Source of the DNA: Bacteroidota bacterium | Lineage (GTDB): Bacteria > Bacteroidota > Bacteroidia > NS11-12g > UBA9320 | Length of the DNA stretch: 64,000 nt | Reading direction: 5' to 3' | NCBI GenBank assembly: GCA_002746305.1 | Contig: NVWV01000004.1 | Location: forward strand, 305,764 to 369,763 | Shown here: piece after piece, positions 53,520 to 60,880 of the stretch | Layout: every line of letters starts with the position of its first letter | Position numbering within the stretch: position 1 is the stretch's first letter | Program-made: the position numbers and the translations under genes | Notes under the pieces: generated by a model | Seen by the model: only the letters and a program-made list of their open reading frames with translations | Told to the model about the DNA's origin: nothing | Database searches by the model: none

Positions 53520-54467
53520 TTATGCTTCTACGGGCATTCCACGAGAACTTAAATAACGTTCTGCGTCCAATGCAGCCATACACCCACTTCCAGCAGCTGT
53601 TACAGCTTGTCTGTAGATTTTATCTTGTGCATCTCCACATACAAATACACCAGGTATTTCTGTCTTAGCACTATCAGGCTGTGTAATGATGTATCCAGCA
53701 TCATCCATAGTAAGATATTCTTTGAAGATGTCAGTATTAGGTTTATGACCTATCGCAACAAAGAATCCTTTTACGGAAATTTCCTTTTTTTCTCCAGTAA
53801 CGTTGTTCTTTACACGAACAGCTTCTACCGTCATACCACCCAATATCTCATCGGTTTCAGTATTGAATAATATTTCTACATTTTCTAAGCTTTCTACTCT
53901 ATGCTGCATAGCTTTAGAAGCACGCATCTCGTCCTTACGCACAAGCATGTATACTTTATTACATATTTTAGAAAGGTAACTCGCTTCTTCTGCTGCTGTA
54001 TCGCCAGCACCTACTATAGCTACATCTTCTCCCTTATAGAAGAAACCATCACATACCGCACATGCACTAACACCACTACCGTTTAGTCTCTGCTCAGATT
54101 CCATACCCAACCATTTGGCACTTGCTCCCGTAGAGATAATCACAGATTCACACTCTATTTCTGTTTTACCGTCAACTGTTACAATGTGGTTTCCACCATT
54201 TCTGTCAAATACAACAGAAGTAATCATTCCAAAACGAACGTCAGTCCCCAATCGAACTGCTTGCTTTTTGAAATTCTCCATCATTTCTGGCCCCATTATC
54301 CCATCTGGATAACCTGGATAGTTTTCTACATCTGTAGTTATAGTCAACTGACCACCGGGTTGAAGACCTTCATATACTACAGGTTTCATGTCTGCTCTTG
54401 CTGCGTATATAGCTGCGGTGTACCCTGCTGGTCCCGAGCCAATGATTAAGCACTCTACTTTTTCCAT
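53520..54467 (-). CDS. trxB: Thioredoxin-disulfide reductase
   Basis: The 315-residue flavoprotein has the FAD-binding IGSGPAGYTAAIYAARA motif, the redox-active SACAVCDG (Cys136 and Cys139), the NADPH-binding GAGDTAAEEASYLSK segment and GVFVCGDAQD near the end. It passes electrons from NADPH to thioredoxin. The many thioredoxin-fold proteins in this window could be fed indirectly through it. It is transcribed alone. Confidence 0.97.
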   Translation of the reverse strand: MEKVECLIIGSGPAGYTAAIYAARADMKPVVYEGLQPGGQLTITTDVENYPGYPDGIMGPEMMENFKKQAVRLGTDVRFGMITSVVFDRNGGNHIVTVDGKTEIECESVIISTGASAKWLGMESEQRLNGSGVSACAVCDGFFYKGEDVAIVGAGDTAAEEASYLSKICNKVYMLVRKDEMRASKAMQHRVESLENVEILFNTETDEILGGMTVEAVRVKNNVTGEKKEISVKGFFVAIGHKPNTDIFKEYLTMDDAGYIITQPDSAKTEIPGVFVCGDAQDKIYRQAVTAAGSGCMAALDAERYLSSRGMPVEA

Positions 54468-54617
54468 TGTTCTTGTTTTGCTTTATAGAACGGCAAATTA
54501 AAAGTAAACTGACAGCCTATACTATAGGAATTAAAAATTTGGGTATAAGTTGTGGTGATAGGTGGGATTGGAATATCTGTGATGTGTTTTAGAAACCCTT
54601 ATAAAACAGTATGAAGG

Positions 54618-55355
54618 TCATGAATGGTTTATTCTAGCATATTTATACCCCGCAAACGATTCTTTAATCTCATATTTAACATATCCTAACTCACTACAAG
54701 GATCATCGCCATACATAAAGTTAAAGATTCTGCTATGTTCAGTTGAGTCTTTATGGATTTTGTAATAACGGTCGATAAATGGAAAGTCAAGAAGCTTTTC
54801 ATTATTACAGTCTATTGTGCAGTTTTGATTTACAAATTGTTCCTGTTTAACATGTTCTTCCAATGTCCTTGGTTTCTGATATTTCTTCCAGTATAAAGTT
54901 CGAAAGCAATATTCCTCGGTTCGTCTTTGTATGATATCAATATTGTATTCTTCACTCGACCAAAATATAGGGATACAGAAATCTCTACTGACGTAGGCAT
55001 TTAGTTTGAATTTGCTATCATAATTAGTGGTGTAGAGGTTGGTCCAGCCTCCTTTTAGATCATCTGCTAGGGAAAGAACCACATCTATTTCAACAGACGT
55101 TTGCAAAGAAGTTCGTTGGTTGATGTTGTTAAGTACCTCCTTAATAACTTCTTCTACATTAAGTTTTTTGAGCTCAAGTAATTTTTCCAAAACGTGTTTC
55201 TTTGCCATGGGATTAAAATTAGGGATCGGGACTTCCAAGTTATCCTTGGAATCACCTTTTAGTATGTCAAGATATTCATGAAACCTATCTATCCCCGCAG
55301 GTTTTAGATAAAAGTCAATCATTTTATCTAAAATAGGAAATAGCTTAAAAGTCAT
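54618..55355 (-). CDS. Protein of unknown function, second gene of a coupled pair
   Basis: The 245-residue soluble protein shows no signal peptide or membrane segment. It has a mixed helical N-terminal half with a leucine-rich helix (HVLEKLLELKKLNVEEVIKE) and a Tyr/Phe/Cys-rich C-terminal half (CTIDCNNEKLLDFPFIDRYY). I recognise no domain or catalytic motif. Its ATG overlaps the stop of the upstream gene by four bases, so the two are coupled and probably work together. Confidence 0.6.
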   Translation of the reverse strand: MTFKLFPILDKMIDFYLKPAGIDRFHEYLDILKGDSKDNLEVPIPNFNPMAKKHVLEKLLELKKLNVEEVIKEVLNNINQRTSLQTSVEIDVVLSLADDLKGGWTNLYTTNYDSKFKLNAYVSRDFCIPIFWSSEEYNIDIIQRRTEEYCFRTLYWKKYQKPRTLEEHVKQEQFVNQNCTIDCNNEKLLDFPFIDRYYKIHKDSTEHSRIFNFMYGDDPCSELGYVKYEIKESFAGYKYARINHS

Positions 55356-55858
55356 TTTCCGATTTCTTTAAATTCAAAGAACTGTTCTATTTTACGATCT
55401 ATTCGTTTTTTGTTTTTTCCAGTATCTAAGTAGCTGAAAAACTCAGAATTCAATGAGGTATCAAAAATTTCCCCATTCCTAATTTTTACAAGATGGGGAA
55501 ATCGATTGTAGTTTTTGAAATGCCTGAATATATTGGATAAATATCCAGTGTCGTAAGATGTATTTTCTATACTTTTCCCAATTAGAAAAATAGGCTCTAC
55601 ATCCTCATGTAGATTAGGTATTATTTCATTGTTAATACATTCAAATCCCTTTACTCTGTTATTGTAACAAAAGAAATTCTTATTACCTAGAGTCACTAGG
55701 TATTCGTCAAATTCTTTGGTATCCTTCTTAGCCTTAATCCACCCAAATGGGGACATTATTATGAGAATAGGAGGAGCTATTATTCCAAATGCTGTCGAGA
55801 CTATTAACAGTAGTATAAATAGTATCCCAAATAATAATATATCGTAAAGTGTTTTCAA
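55352..55858 (-). CDS. Membrane-anchored protein of unknown function, first gene of a coupled pair
   Basis: The 168-residue protein has a long hydrophobic hairpin (about residues 6-38) and a soluble cytoplasmic domain with no recognised motif. It starts with TTG at 55858; a TACATTTG -7 box ends 24 bases upstream (minus strand, 55890-55883). It is followed by the other unknown gene with an overlap of four bases. Together they could be a small membrane/effector pair, but nothing in the sequence shows a function. Confidence 0.55.
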   Translation of the reverse strand: MKTLYDILLFGILFILLLIVSTAFGIIAPPILIIMSPFGWIKAKKDTKEFDEYLVTLGNKNFFCYNNRVKGFECINNEIIPNLHEDVEPIFLIGKSIENTSYDTGYLSNIFRHFKNYNRFPHLVKIRNGEIFDTSLNSEFFSYLDTGKNKKRIDRKIEQFFEFKEIGK

Positions 55859-55882
55859 TAGTGCTAGAAAATAATTCTATTT

Positions 55883-55890
55883 CAAATGTA
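55883..55890 (-). promoter_or_regulatory. -7 box (TACATTTG) of the unknown gene pair
   Basis: Exact TAnnTTTG match on the minus strand, 24 bases from the TTG start, with a TTTG 15 bases further upstream. Confidence 0.45.
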
Positions 55891-55988
55891 GGTACTCTTT
55901 ATCAGCAAACATCCATTTCTTATCTTAAGTCAATGAAAAGATTTTTGTGAACAGCCAATTTTGCCCTGAAATTAAATCTAAAAATAAA

Positions 55989-56699
55989 ATGTTTTCAAAT
56001 CTAAAAAATCAAAGAAAAGCGTATTCAAAGTTAGCAGGTCTGCTCTATCTCATAATTGCAGTAATAGGGGGATTTAGTATTGGTTATATGCCAAGTGAAA
56101 TTGTTGTTAATGGAAATGCAGCCATGACCTTCCAGAACCTAATGAACAATCAGGAGTTGTTTAGATTAGGAATTGCAGGTGATATTGTTGTGTTGATTCT
56201 GGAGATTCTATTGACGGTTATGCTCTACCGATTGTTTAAATCTGTCAGTAGTACTGGAATGACTATTGCTACCTATTCCCGAATAGGAATGGCCATTGTT
56301 ATGGGAGCAAATCTTATTAATTATATGATCCCTGCTATCATAATGTCCCAACCTGATTACCTGAATGCATTCAGTCAAGGAGAATTGGAATCGCTATCCC
56401 TTCTTTTTTTCAATGTTCATGAATATGGTGTGCTAGCTTGGCAGATATTCTTTGCTATTCATCTTTTTACCCTCGGTTATGTTGTTCGTAAGTCTGGGTA
56501 TGTTTCGAAATGGCTAGGTGTGCTAATGCTTTTTGGTGGAGTAGGTTATGGAGGTGACAGTATCATCCGGTTTACACAAATGAATATAGAGGTACTTTCT
56601 ATCCTATTTTCATCCCTACTTGTTTTGGCTGTAATTGCGGAATTCTGGTTTGCTTTTTGGCTACTGATTAAAGGGTTTAAGAATGAAGTAGAGGTGTAA
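55989..56699 (+). CDS. DUF4386 family membrane protein
   Basis: I take the ATG at 55989 (236 residues) rather than the GTG at 55947; the later start puts YSKLAGLLYLI close to the N-terminus as in the family. The protein has six membrane segments and typical features such as the conserved Asn-Pro/Gly patches of DUF4386. Function unknown. It is convergent with a Crp/Fnr gene six bases away. Confidence 0.82.
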   Translation: MFSNLKNQRKAYSKLAGLLYLIIAVIGGFSIGYMPSEIVVNGNAAMTFQNLMNNQELFRLGIAGDIVVLILEILLTVMLYRLFKSVSSTGMTIATYSRIGMAIVMGANLINYMIPAIIMSQPDYLNAFSQGELESLSLLFFNVHEYGVLAWQIFFAIHLFTLGYVVRKSGYVSKWLGVLMLFGGVGYGGDSIIRFTQMNIEVLSILFSSLLVLAVIAEFWFAFWLLIKGFKNEVEV

Positions 56700-56704
56700 T
56701 TGTG

Positions 56705-57289
56705 TTATCCTTTCTTCTGATGATTTCGCTTTTTAATACGACTTAGAGATTCAGGAGTTACGCCCAAGTAGCTAGCTATTTGATGCTGAGGTACTCGATT
56801 CAACAGGCTAGGATTGTTATCCATTAAATCTGAGAATCGTTCTTCGGGAGAGGAAGTCATAAAGGTGGCCATTCTCTCCTGGAGAGCTCCAGCATCCTTT
56901 TCTACTTCGTTCTTTATAAATTCCATAAGTCTTGGAATTCGTTCACACATTTGGTCCACCAAAGATTGATTACCTATTGTTAAAAGGGAATCTTCTGAGC
57001 ATTCCAAAAAATGCTTGGAAGGGACTTGATTGGTATAGCTAGAAAACGAGTTGACTGATTGACCTTCAGTGAAAAATCCAGTTGTCTTCTCCAATCCATC
57101 TTTTATATAATATTCTCTTACACAACCTCTTATTACTGCATAGCAATTGGTAGATATACTTCCTTCATTAAGCAGTATATCTCCTTTGCTAAATTCTCTA
57201 AGTTCAGTATTCTCAACAATGATTTCAGCTTCATCAGAAGTTAAGAAGGGGAAATTGGATATGAACTTTCTAAATTCATCTTTCATCAT
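56705..57289 (-). CDS. Crp/Fnr family transcriptional regulator
   Basis: The 194-residue protein has a cyclic-nucleotide-binding-like beta-roll (FSKGDILLNEGSI, AVIRGCVREYY) and a C-terminal helix-turn-helix (QIASYLGVTPESLSRIKK, about 170-187). It lacks the Cys cluster of Fnr, so its ligand is unknown. A TAACTTTG -7 box lies 32 bases upstream. In this phylum such genes often sit beside the membrane or efflux gene they control; here the DUF4386 gene is convergent. Confidence 0.9.
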   Translation of the reverse strand: MMKDEFRKFISNFPFLTSDEAEIIVENTELREFSKGDILLNEGSISTNCYAVIRGCVREYYIKDGLEKTTGFFTEGQSVNSFSSYTNQVPSKHFLECSEDSLLTIGNQSLVDQMCERIPRLMEFIKNEVEKDAGALQERMATFMTSSPEERFSDLMDNNPSLLNRVPQHQIASYLGVTPESLSRIKKRNHQKKG

Positions 57290-57321
57290 CTGGATTTTAT
57301 ATTTTAATAGGAATTATAAGT

Positions 57322-57329
57322 CAAAGTTA
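57322..57329 (-). promoter_or_regulatory. -7 box (TAACTTTG) of the Crp/Fnr gene
   Basis: Exact TAnnTTTG match on the minus strand, 32 bases upstream of the ATG. No clear -33 TTTG. Confidence 0.4.
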
Positions 57330-57356
57330 GTCTGTCATACTATTAAAGAAGTCATT

Positions 57357-57908
57357 TTAGTTCTTTCTTTCATCTGTATCAAGGATAGAATATTGATAAT
57401 TATCAGACCATCCAGACTTTAAGGGTAGCATTAGTCTTCCCCTTCCTTCTCTAATCATTCCTACTTTTTCTAGAACCTTAACTGAACTTATATTGTCTAC
57501 AGCACATCCAGCTTCTATTCTGTGCAAGTTGAGAGTGTTAAATCCAAAATTTATTATTGCTTTTAATGATTCAGTTGCATAGCCATTGTTCCAAAAATCA
57601 GAGTGGATTTTATACCATATTTCCCCTCTGTTGTATTTTTTATTCCCAAGTTTTAGCCCGAAGAGACCAATAAATTGATTGTTCTGAATGGTTTCAATTG
57701 CAAATGTGTAGTTATTGATTTCGCTCAATTCATTTTCAGTAACCCAAGGTTCAATTAGAGATTTAGTTTCTAGGCTGTTTTTAGGAATTCCCAGAGCATT
57801 GTATTTATCGGTTTCGGGTAAAGAAAGTAGTTCATGGATAGAATCTAAATCGGATGTTTTAATCAATCTTAAAATTAGTCTAGAGCTTTCTATCTTGTTT
57901 TTATTCAT
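57357..57908 (-). CDS. GNAT acetyltransferase (RimJ/RimL-like)
   Basis: The 183-residue protein has the GNAT fold: SRLILRLIKTSDLDSIHELL at the start, a GEIWYKIHSDFWNNGYATESLKAII acetyl-CoA segment near residue 100 and NISSVKVLEKVGMIREG. It belongs to the RimJ/RimL-type group that acetylates protein N-termini or small molecules. It overlaps the preceding acetyltransferase gene by eight bases, so the pair is coupled. Confidence 0.9.
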   Translation of the reverse strand: MNKNKIESSRLILRLIKTSDLDSIHELLSLPETDKYNALGIPKNSLETKSLIEPWVTENELSEINNYTFAIETIQNNQFIGLFGLKLGNKKYNRGEIWYKIHSDFWNNGYATESLKAIINFGFNTLNLHRIEAGCAVDNISSVKVLEKVGMIREGRGRLMLPLKSGWSDNYQYSILDTDERKN

Positions 57909-58377
57909 TTCTAGTTTGTTTTTCAGTGGTCATATGATAGTTGATCAGTTCAACTCCCTGTATTATATTTCTATTTTCTTTAGTCACTTTAAACCCTTTG
58001 GATTCAAAGAAAGGTCTGGCGGTTTTACTTACGTCAGAAGTTAAGATGTCAAATCCAAGTCGGATGGACTCATCTTTCAAGTTTTCAAATAGAAAGTGAG
58101 CTATACCTTGTCGTAAGTAATCTTTGTGCACGTACATGAAATCTAAATAACTTCCATCTTTCAATGAGCCAAAGCCAACAATTTTACCATCTATTTCAGC
58201 GATGAGGAAATACTGATTAATTAAAAGATCTTCCCATCTTTCTTTGTTTTCGACGGAAGTTATCCAAGCATTAATTTGATCTTTATCATAATCGCTTTTG
58301 CAAGTATTTTTTATGGTCTGAACAAATAAAGTTTGTACTTCTTCTAAGTCAGAAAGTTGAGCTTGTCTTAGCTTCAT
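57901..58377 (-). CDS. GNAT N-acetyltransferase
   Basis: The 158-residue protein has the typical acetyl-CoA binding strand and loop (FMYVHKDYLRQGIAHFLFENL) and a C-terminal SKTARPFFESKGFKV motif. Substrate unknown. It heads the two-gene acetyltransferase unit and has a TAAATTTG -7 box 23 bases upstream with a 14-base palindrome next to it. Confidence 0.92.
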   Translation of the reverse strand: MKLRQAQLSDLEEVQTLFVQTIKNTCKSDYDKDQINAWITSVENKERWEDLLINQYFLIAEIDGKIVGFGSLKDGSYLDFMYVHKDYLRQGIAHFLFENLKDESIRLGFDILTSDVSKTARPFFESKGFKVTKENRNIIQGVELINYHMTTEKQTRNE

Positions 58378-58400
58378 TCTTTAGTAGTTTACTTAAGAGT

Positions 58401-58423
58401 CAAATTTACGAGGTTAAAACCTC
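58401..58423 (-). promoter_or_regulatory. -7 box with adjoining palindrome before the acetyltransferase pair
   Basis: On the minus strand GAGGTTTTAACCTC (58423-58410), a perfect 14-base palindrome, is separated by one base from TAAATTTG (58408-58401), an exact -7 match. The palindrome sits between -7 and -33, where a repressor could block polymerase. Confidence 0.45.
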
Positions 58424-58488
58424 AGACTTATTTGGGTATATCAGGCCATCTAAGAATGAAGTTGTAAGGGCTGCCGGATAAACTTCTA

Positions 58489-60441
58489 TTACGTCTTACC
58501 CTTACCGCCTTTTTTCTTCCCAAAGTATTTCTCCATTCCTTGATTGTTGGGATTACCATGTTTCTTGATAAATTTATCCGCCTTTCCTTTATACCGTTTT
58601 TTCTTGTGGGTAGATTTTAATAGCACATTGATTAAACCAGATTGTTTGGTGCCATTTAATCTATCTCGAATCCATTGATGGTTCTCGGGCTTATACCAAA
58701 AAAAGAAACGATGTTGGTTCTCTTTATCTTTTTTGGACTTAGGTACATAATGTTCTTCCAATCGATAGGGATGATAACCCGAGTAATAGATAACTGTGGC
58801 AACCGTCATAGGAGTGGGAGTGAAGTCTTGTACCTGTTCCAGTTGGAAACCCATATCCTTAGTTTCCGCCGCTAGGTTGGCCATATCCTCTTCTTTGCAC
58901 GCTGGATGACTTGATATGAAGTAGGGTATTAGTTTTTGGTTGAGGTTATGCTTCAGGTCAATTTTATCGTACAGCTTTTTGAATGATTTAAAATGCTCAA
59001 ACTTAGGCTTACGCATTATTTTTAGGGTGTCGTCTGAAGTATGCTCTGGTGCTACTTTGAGTCGTCCTGAAACATGTCTGGTCTGTACTTGTTCCAAGTA
59101 TTCGTACATGTCCTTCTTGTCACCTTTTTTATTGTATGATTCTGTAAGTAAATCGTAACGAATTCCTGAGCCAATAAAAGCCTTTTTTATCTTAGGATTT
59201 GCGTCAATTTTCTTGTACAAGTCCGTCATAGCCTTGTGGCTGGTATCCAGATTGTCACAAACTACGGGGTGTATACATGAAGGAGTATTACATCTATCAC
59301 AGATGGATAAATCCTTGCCCTTCATTTTATACATATTGGCCGATGGGCCTGCTATATCAGAAAGATAGCCTTTGAAATCAGGCATTTCAGTTACCGCTTC
59401 TACTTCTTTCAAAATAGATTCCTCAGAACGACTGGCAATAAACTTGCCTTGATGAGCAGATATAGTGCAAAAGCTACATCCGCCAAAACATCCTCTATGC
59501 GTATTGATAGAGAATTTAATCATATCATACGCAGGAATAGGTCCTCTTTTTTTGTACTTGGGATGCGGCATTCGGGTGTAAGGCAAATCAAATGAACCAT
59601 CTATTTCCTTCTCCGTCATGGTTTCAAATGGCGGATTGATAATTAAGTTTCTATCAAAAGTATTTTGGATAATTCGCTTGGCATAAGTGCTATTCGACTC
59701 CTGTTCTACAAATTTGAAATTGGAAGCAAAAGCCTTTTTGTCTTCCAAACATACCTCATGAGAATTCAGTTCTATATCCTTCCAGTTTTTATTTTTAGGA
59801 ATTCCATGTTCTGTTGGCCGTTGATATGCAGTTTGTTTTACCATGGTCAATTGATGAAAAGGAACGCCTTTTTTTAGCAATTGAAGTATCTCACGGAGTG
59901 GTTTCTCACCCATACCATATACCAACAAATCTCCCCCTGTAGTTTCTAGAATATTAGGCATCAGTTCATCCTTCCAATAATCGTAGTGTGTTACTCTTCG
60001 GAGTGAAGCTTCGATGCCGCCTATGAGTAAGGGTACATCAGGATATAGTTTCTTGACTATTTTGGAATAAACGGTCAAGGCATAATCGGGTCTAAAATTA
60101 GCCTCTCCTCCCGGAGAATATGCATCTGTAGAACGCTTACGTTTACCAGCTGTATAGTGATTTACCATGGAGTCCATGTTTCCCGAAGTCACAGCAAAGA
60201 AATGTTTGGGTGCACCTAGTTTCTTAAAATCTCGTAAGTCGTCTTGCCAGTTGGGTTGGGGAATGACTGCTATTCGGAAACCTTCACTCTCTATAATTCG
60301 TCCAATAACCGCAGCACCAAAAGCTGGGTGATCGATATAGGCATCTCCAGTAATAAGTATTACATCTAGCTGATCCCAGCCTTTATCTTCTACTTCTTTC
60401 TTGGTGATAGGCAACCAAGCCGATAGTGGACGTTCTCTCAT
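58489..60441 (-). CDS. YgiQ family radical SAM protein
   Basis: The 650-residue protein matches the YgiQ family from end to end. It has a cobalamin-like N-terminal domain beginning LSAWLPITKKEVEDKGW, the radical-SAM CxxxCxxC motif in HRGCFGGCSFCTIS near residue 320, and a lysine-rich C-terminal tail. The reaction is not known. A TACCTTTG box is 17 bases upstream of the ATG. Confidence 0.93.
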   Translation of the reverse strand: MRERPLSAWLPITKKEVEDKGWDQLDVILITGDAYIDHPAFGAAVIGRIIESEGFRIAVIPQPNWQDDLRDFKKLGAPKHFFAVTSGNMDSMVNHYTAGKRKRSTDAYSPGGEANFRPDYALTVYSKIVKKLYPDVPLLIGGIEASLRRVTHYDYWKDELMPNILETTGGDLLVYGMGEKPLREILQLLKKGVPFHQLTMVKQTAYQRPTEHGIPKNKNWKDIELNSHEVCLEDKKAFASNFKFVEQESNSTYAKRIIQNTFDRNLIINPPFETMTEKEIDGSFDLPYTRMPHPKYKKRGPIPAYDMIKFSINTHRGCFGGCSFCTISAHQGKFIASRSEESILKEVEAVTEMPDFKGYLSDIAGPSANMYKMKGKDLSICDRCNTPSCIHPVVCDNLDTSHKAMTDLYKKIDANPKIKKAFIGSGIRYDLLTESYNKKGDKKDMYEYLEQVQTRHVSGRLKVAPEHTSDDTLKIMRKPKFEHFKSFKKLYDKIDLKHNLNQKLIPYFISSHPACKEEDMANLAAETKDMGFQLEQVQDFTPTPMTVATVIYYSGYHPYRLEEHYVPKSKKDKENQHRFFFWYKPENHQWIRDRLNGTKQSGLINVLLKSTHKKKRYKGKADKFIKKHGNPNNQGMEKYFGKKKGGKGKT

Positions 60442-60458
60442 TGACTTTAACTCGGCAG

Positions 60459-60466
60459 CAAAGGTA
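60459..60466 (-). promoter_or_regulatory. -7 box (TACCTTTG) of the YgiQ gene
   Basis: Exact TAnnTTTG match on the minus strand, 17 bases upstream of the YgiQ ATG. Confidence 0.5.
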
Positions 60467-60541
60467 CAGTTTTGTTGAGATTTAGGTTGTGTTTAATCCT
60501 GTAGGATTAAGTCGACAAGATCTTGTTCTATTCTTTAGTCT

Positions 60542-60710
60542 AAAGGTTAGAGTTCTTTAATTGGGTTTTTGTTAGTTGTCTATGCTTCGACTGCCACTCA
60601 GCATAACTAAAATTAGTGATAAGAAGTCACCTTGAGCGACAGTCGAAAGGTTGAGTTCATTAGTTGGGTTTTTGTTGCTTGTCTATGCTTCGACTACGGC
60701 TCAGCATAAT
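60542..60710. repeat. Tandem imperfect repeat with REP-like inverted elements
   Basis: Two copies of about 56 bases (60552-60607 and 60655-60710), roughly 86% identical and 103 bases apart, each contain TATGCTTCGACT and CTCAGCATA, which can fold as TATGCT/AGCATA. Between them TTCGACTG (60586-60593) has an inverted partner CAGTCGAA (60640-60647), with TGAG/CTCA also paired. TTCGACT...CTCAG elements are dispersed intergenic repeats in many Bacteroidota. Confidence 0.65.
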
Positions 60711-60773
60711 AACAAATGTCGGGAGGATAATTAGCAATAAAAAACAGAACAAGGAGTCTGTCAGGTGCAATGC

Positions 60774-60841
60774 CACCATAGTATCTATGGTGTGAATCCG
60801 CTGATTTTCATACGTGTAGCAGTCATGAAATTTCATGACTG
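60774..60841 (+). other. Two hairpins in the leader of the NHL-repeat gene
   Basis: CACCATAG-tat-CTATGGTG (60774-60792) is preceded by GGTG (60764-60767), which could compete for CACC. A perfect 22-base palindrome with arms CAGTCATGAAA / TTTCATGACTG (60820-60841) follows. Then 39 bases lead to the ATG. The pattern could be a cis-regulatory leader; I recognise no known riboswitch class. Confidence 0.5.
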
Positions 60842-60880
60842 TTCATTTGCTGTACAAAATAATTATAACGAACTTTAATC

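Larger units (their letters stand above)
60442..60880. other. 439-base intergenic region with duplicated repeat and structured leader
   Basis: No gene is visible. It holds a TACCTTTG box for the YgiQ gene (minus strand, 60466-60459), a roughly 104-base imperfect tandem repeat (60542-60710), and two hairpins in front of the NHL-repeat gene (60774-60792 and 60820-60841). Confidence 0.75.

Noticed and set aside
53607..54449. Plus-strand open frames opposite trxB
   Set aside because: Antisense shadows of a conserved core gene.
60750..60880. Cobalamin or other known riboswitch upstream of the NHL gene
   Set aside because: I could not find the conserved core boxes of a known class, only simple hairpins, so I list structure without assigning a type.
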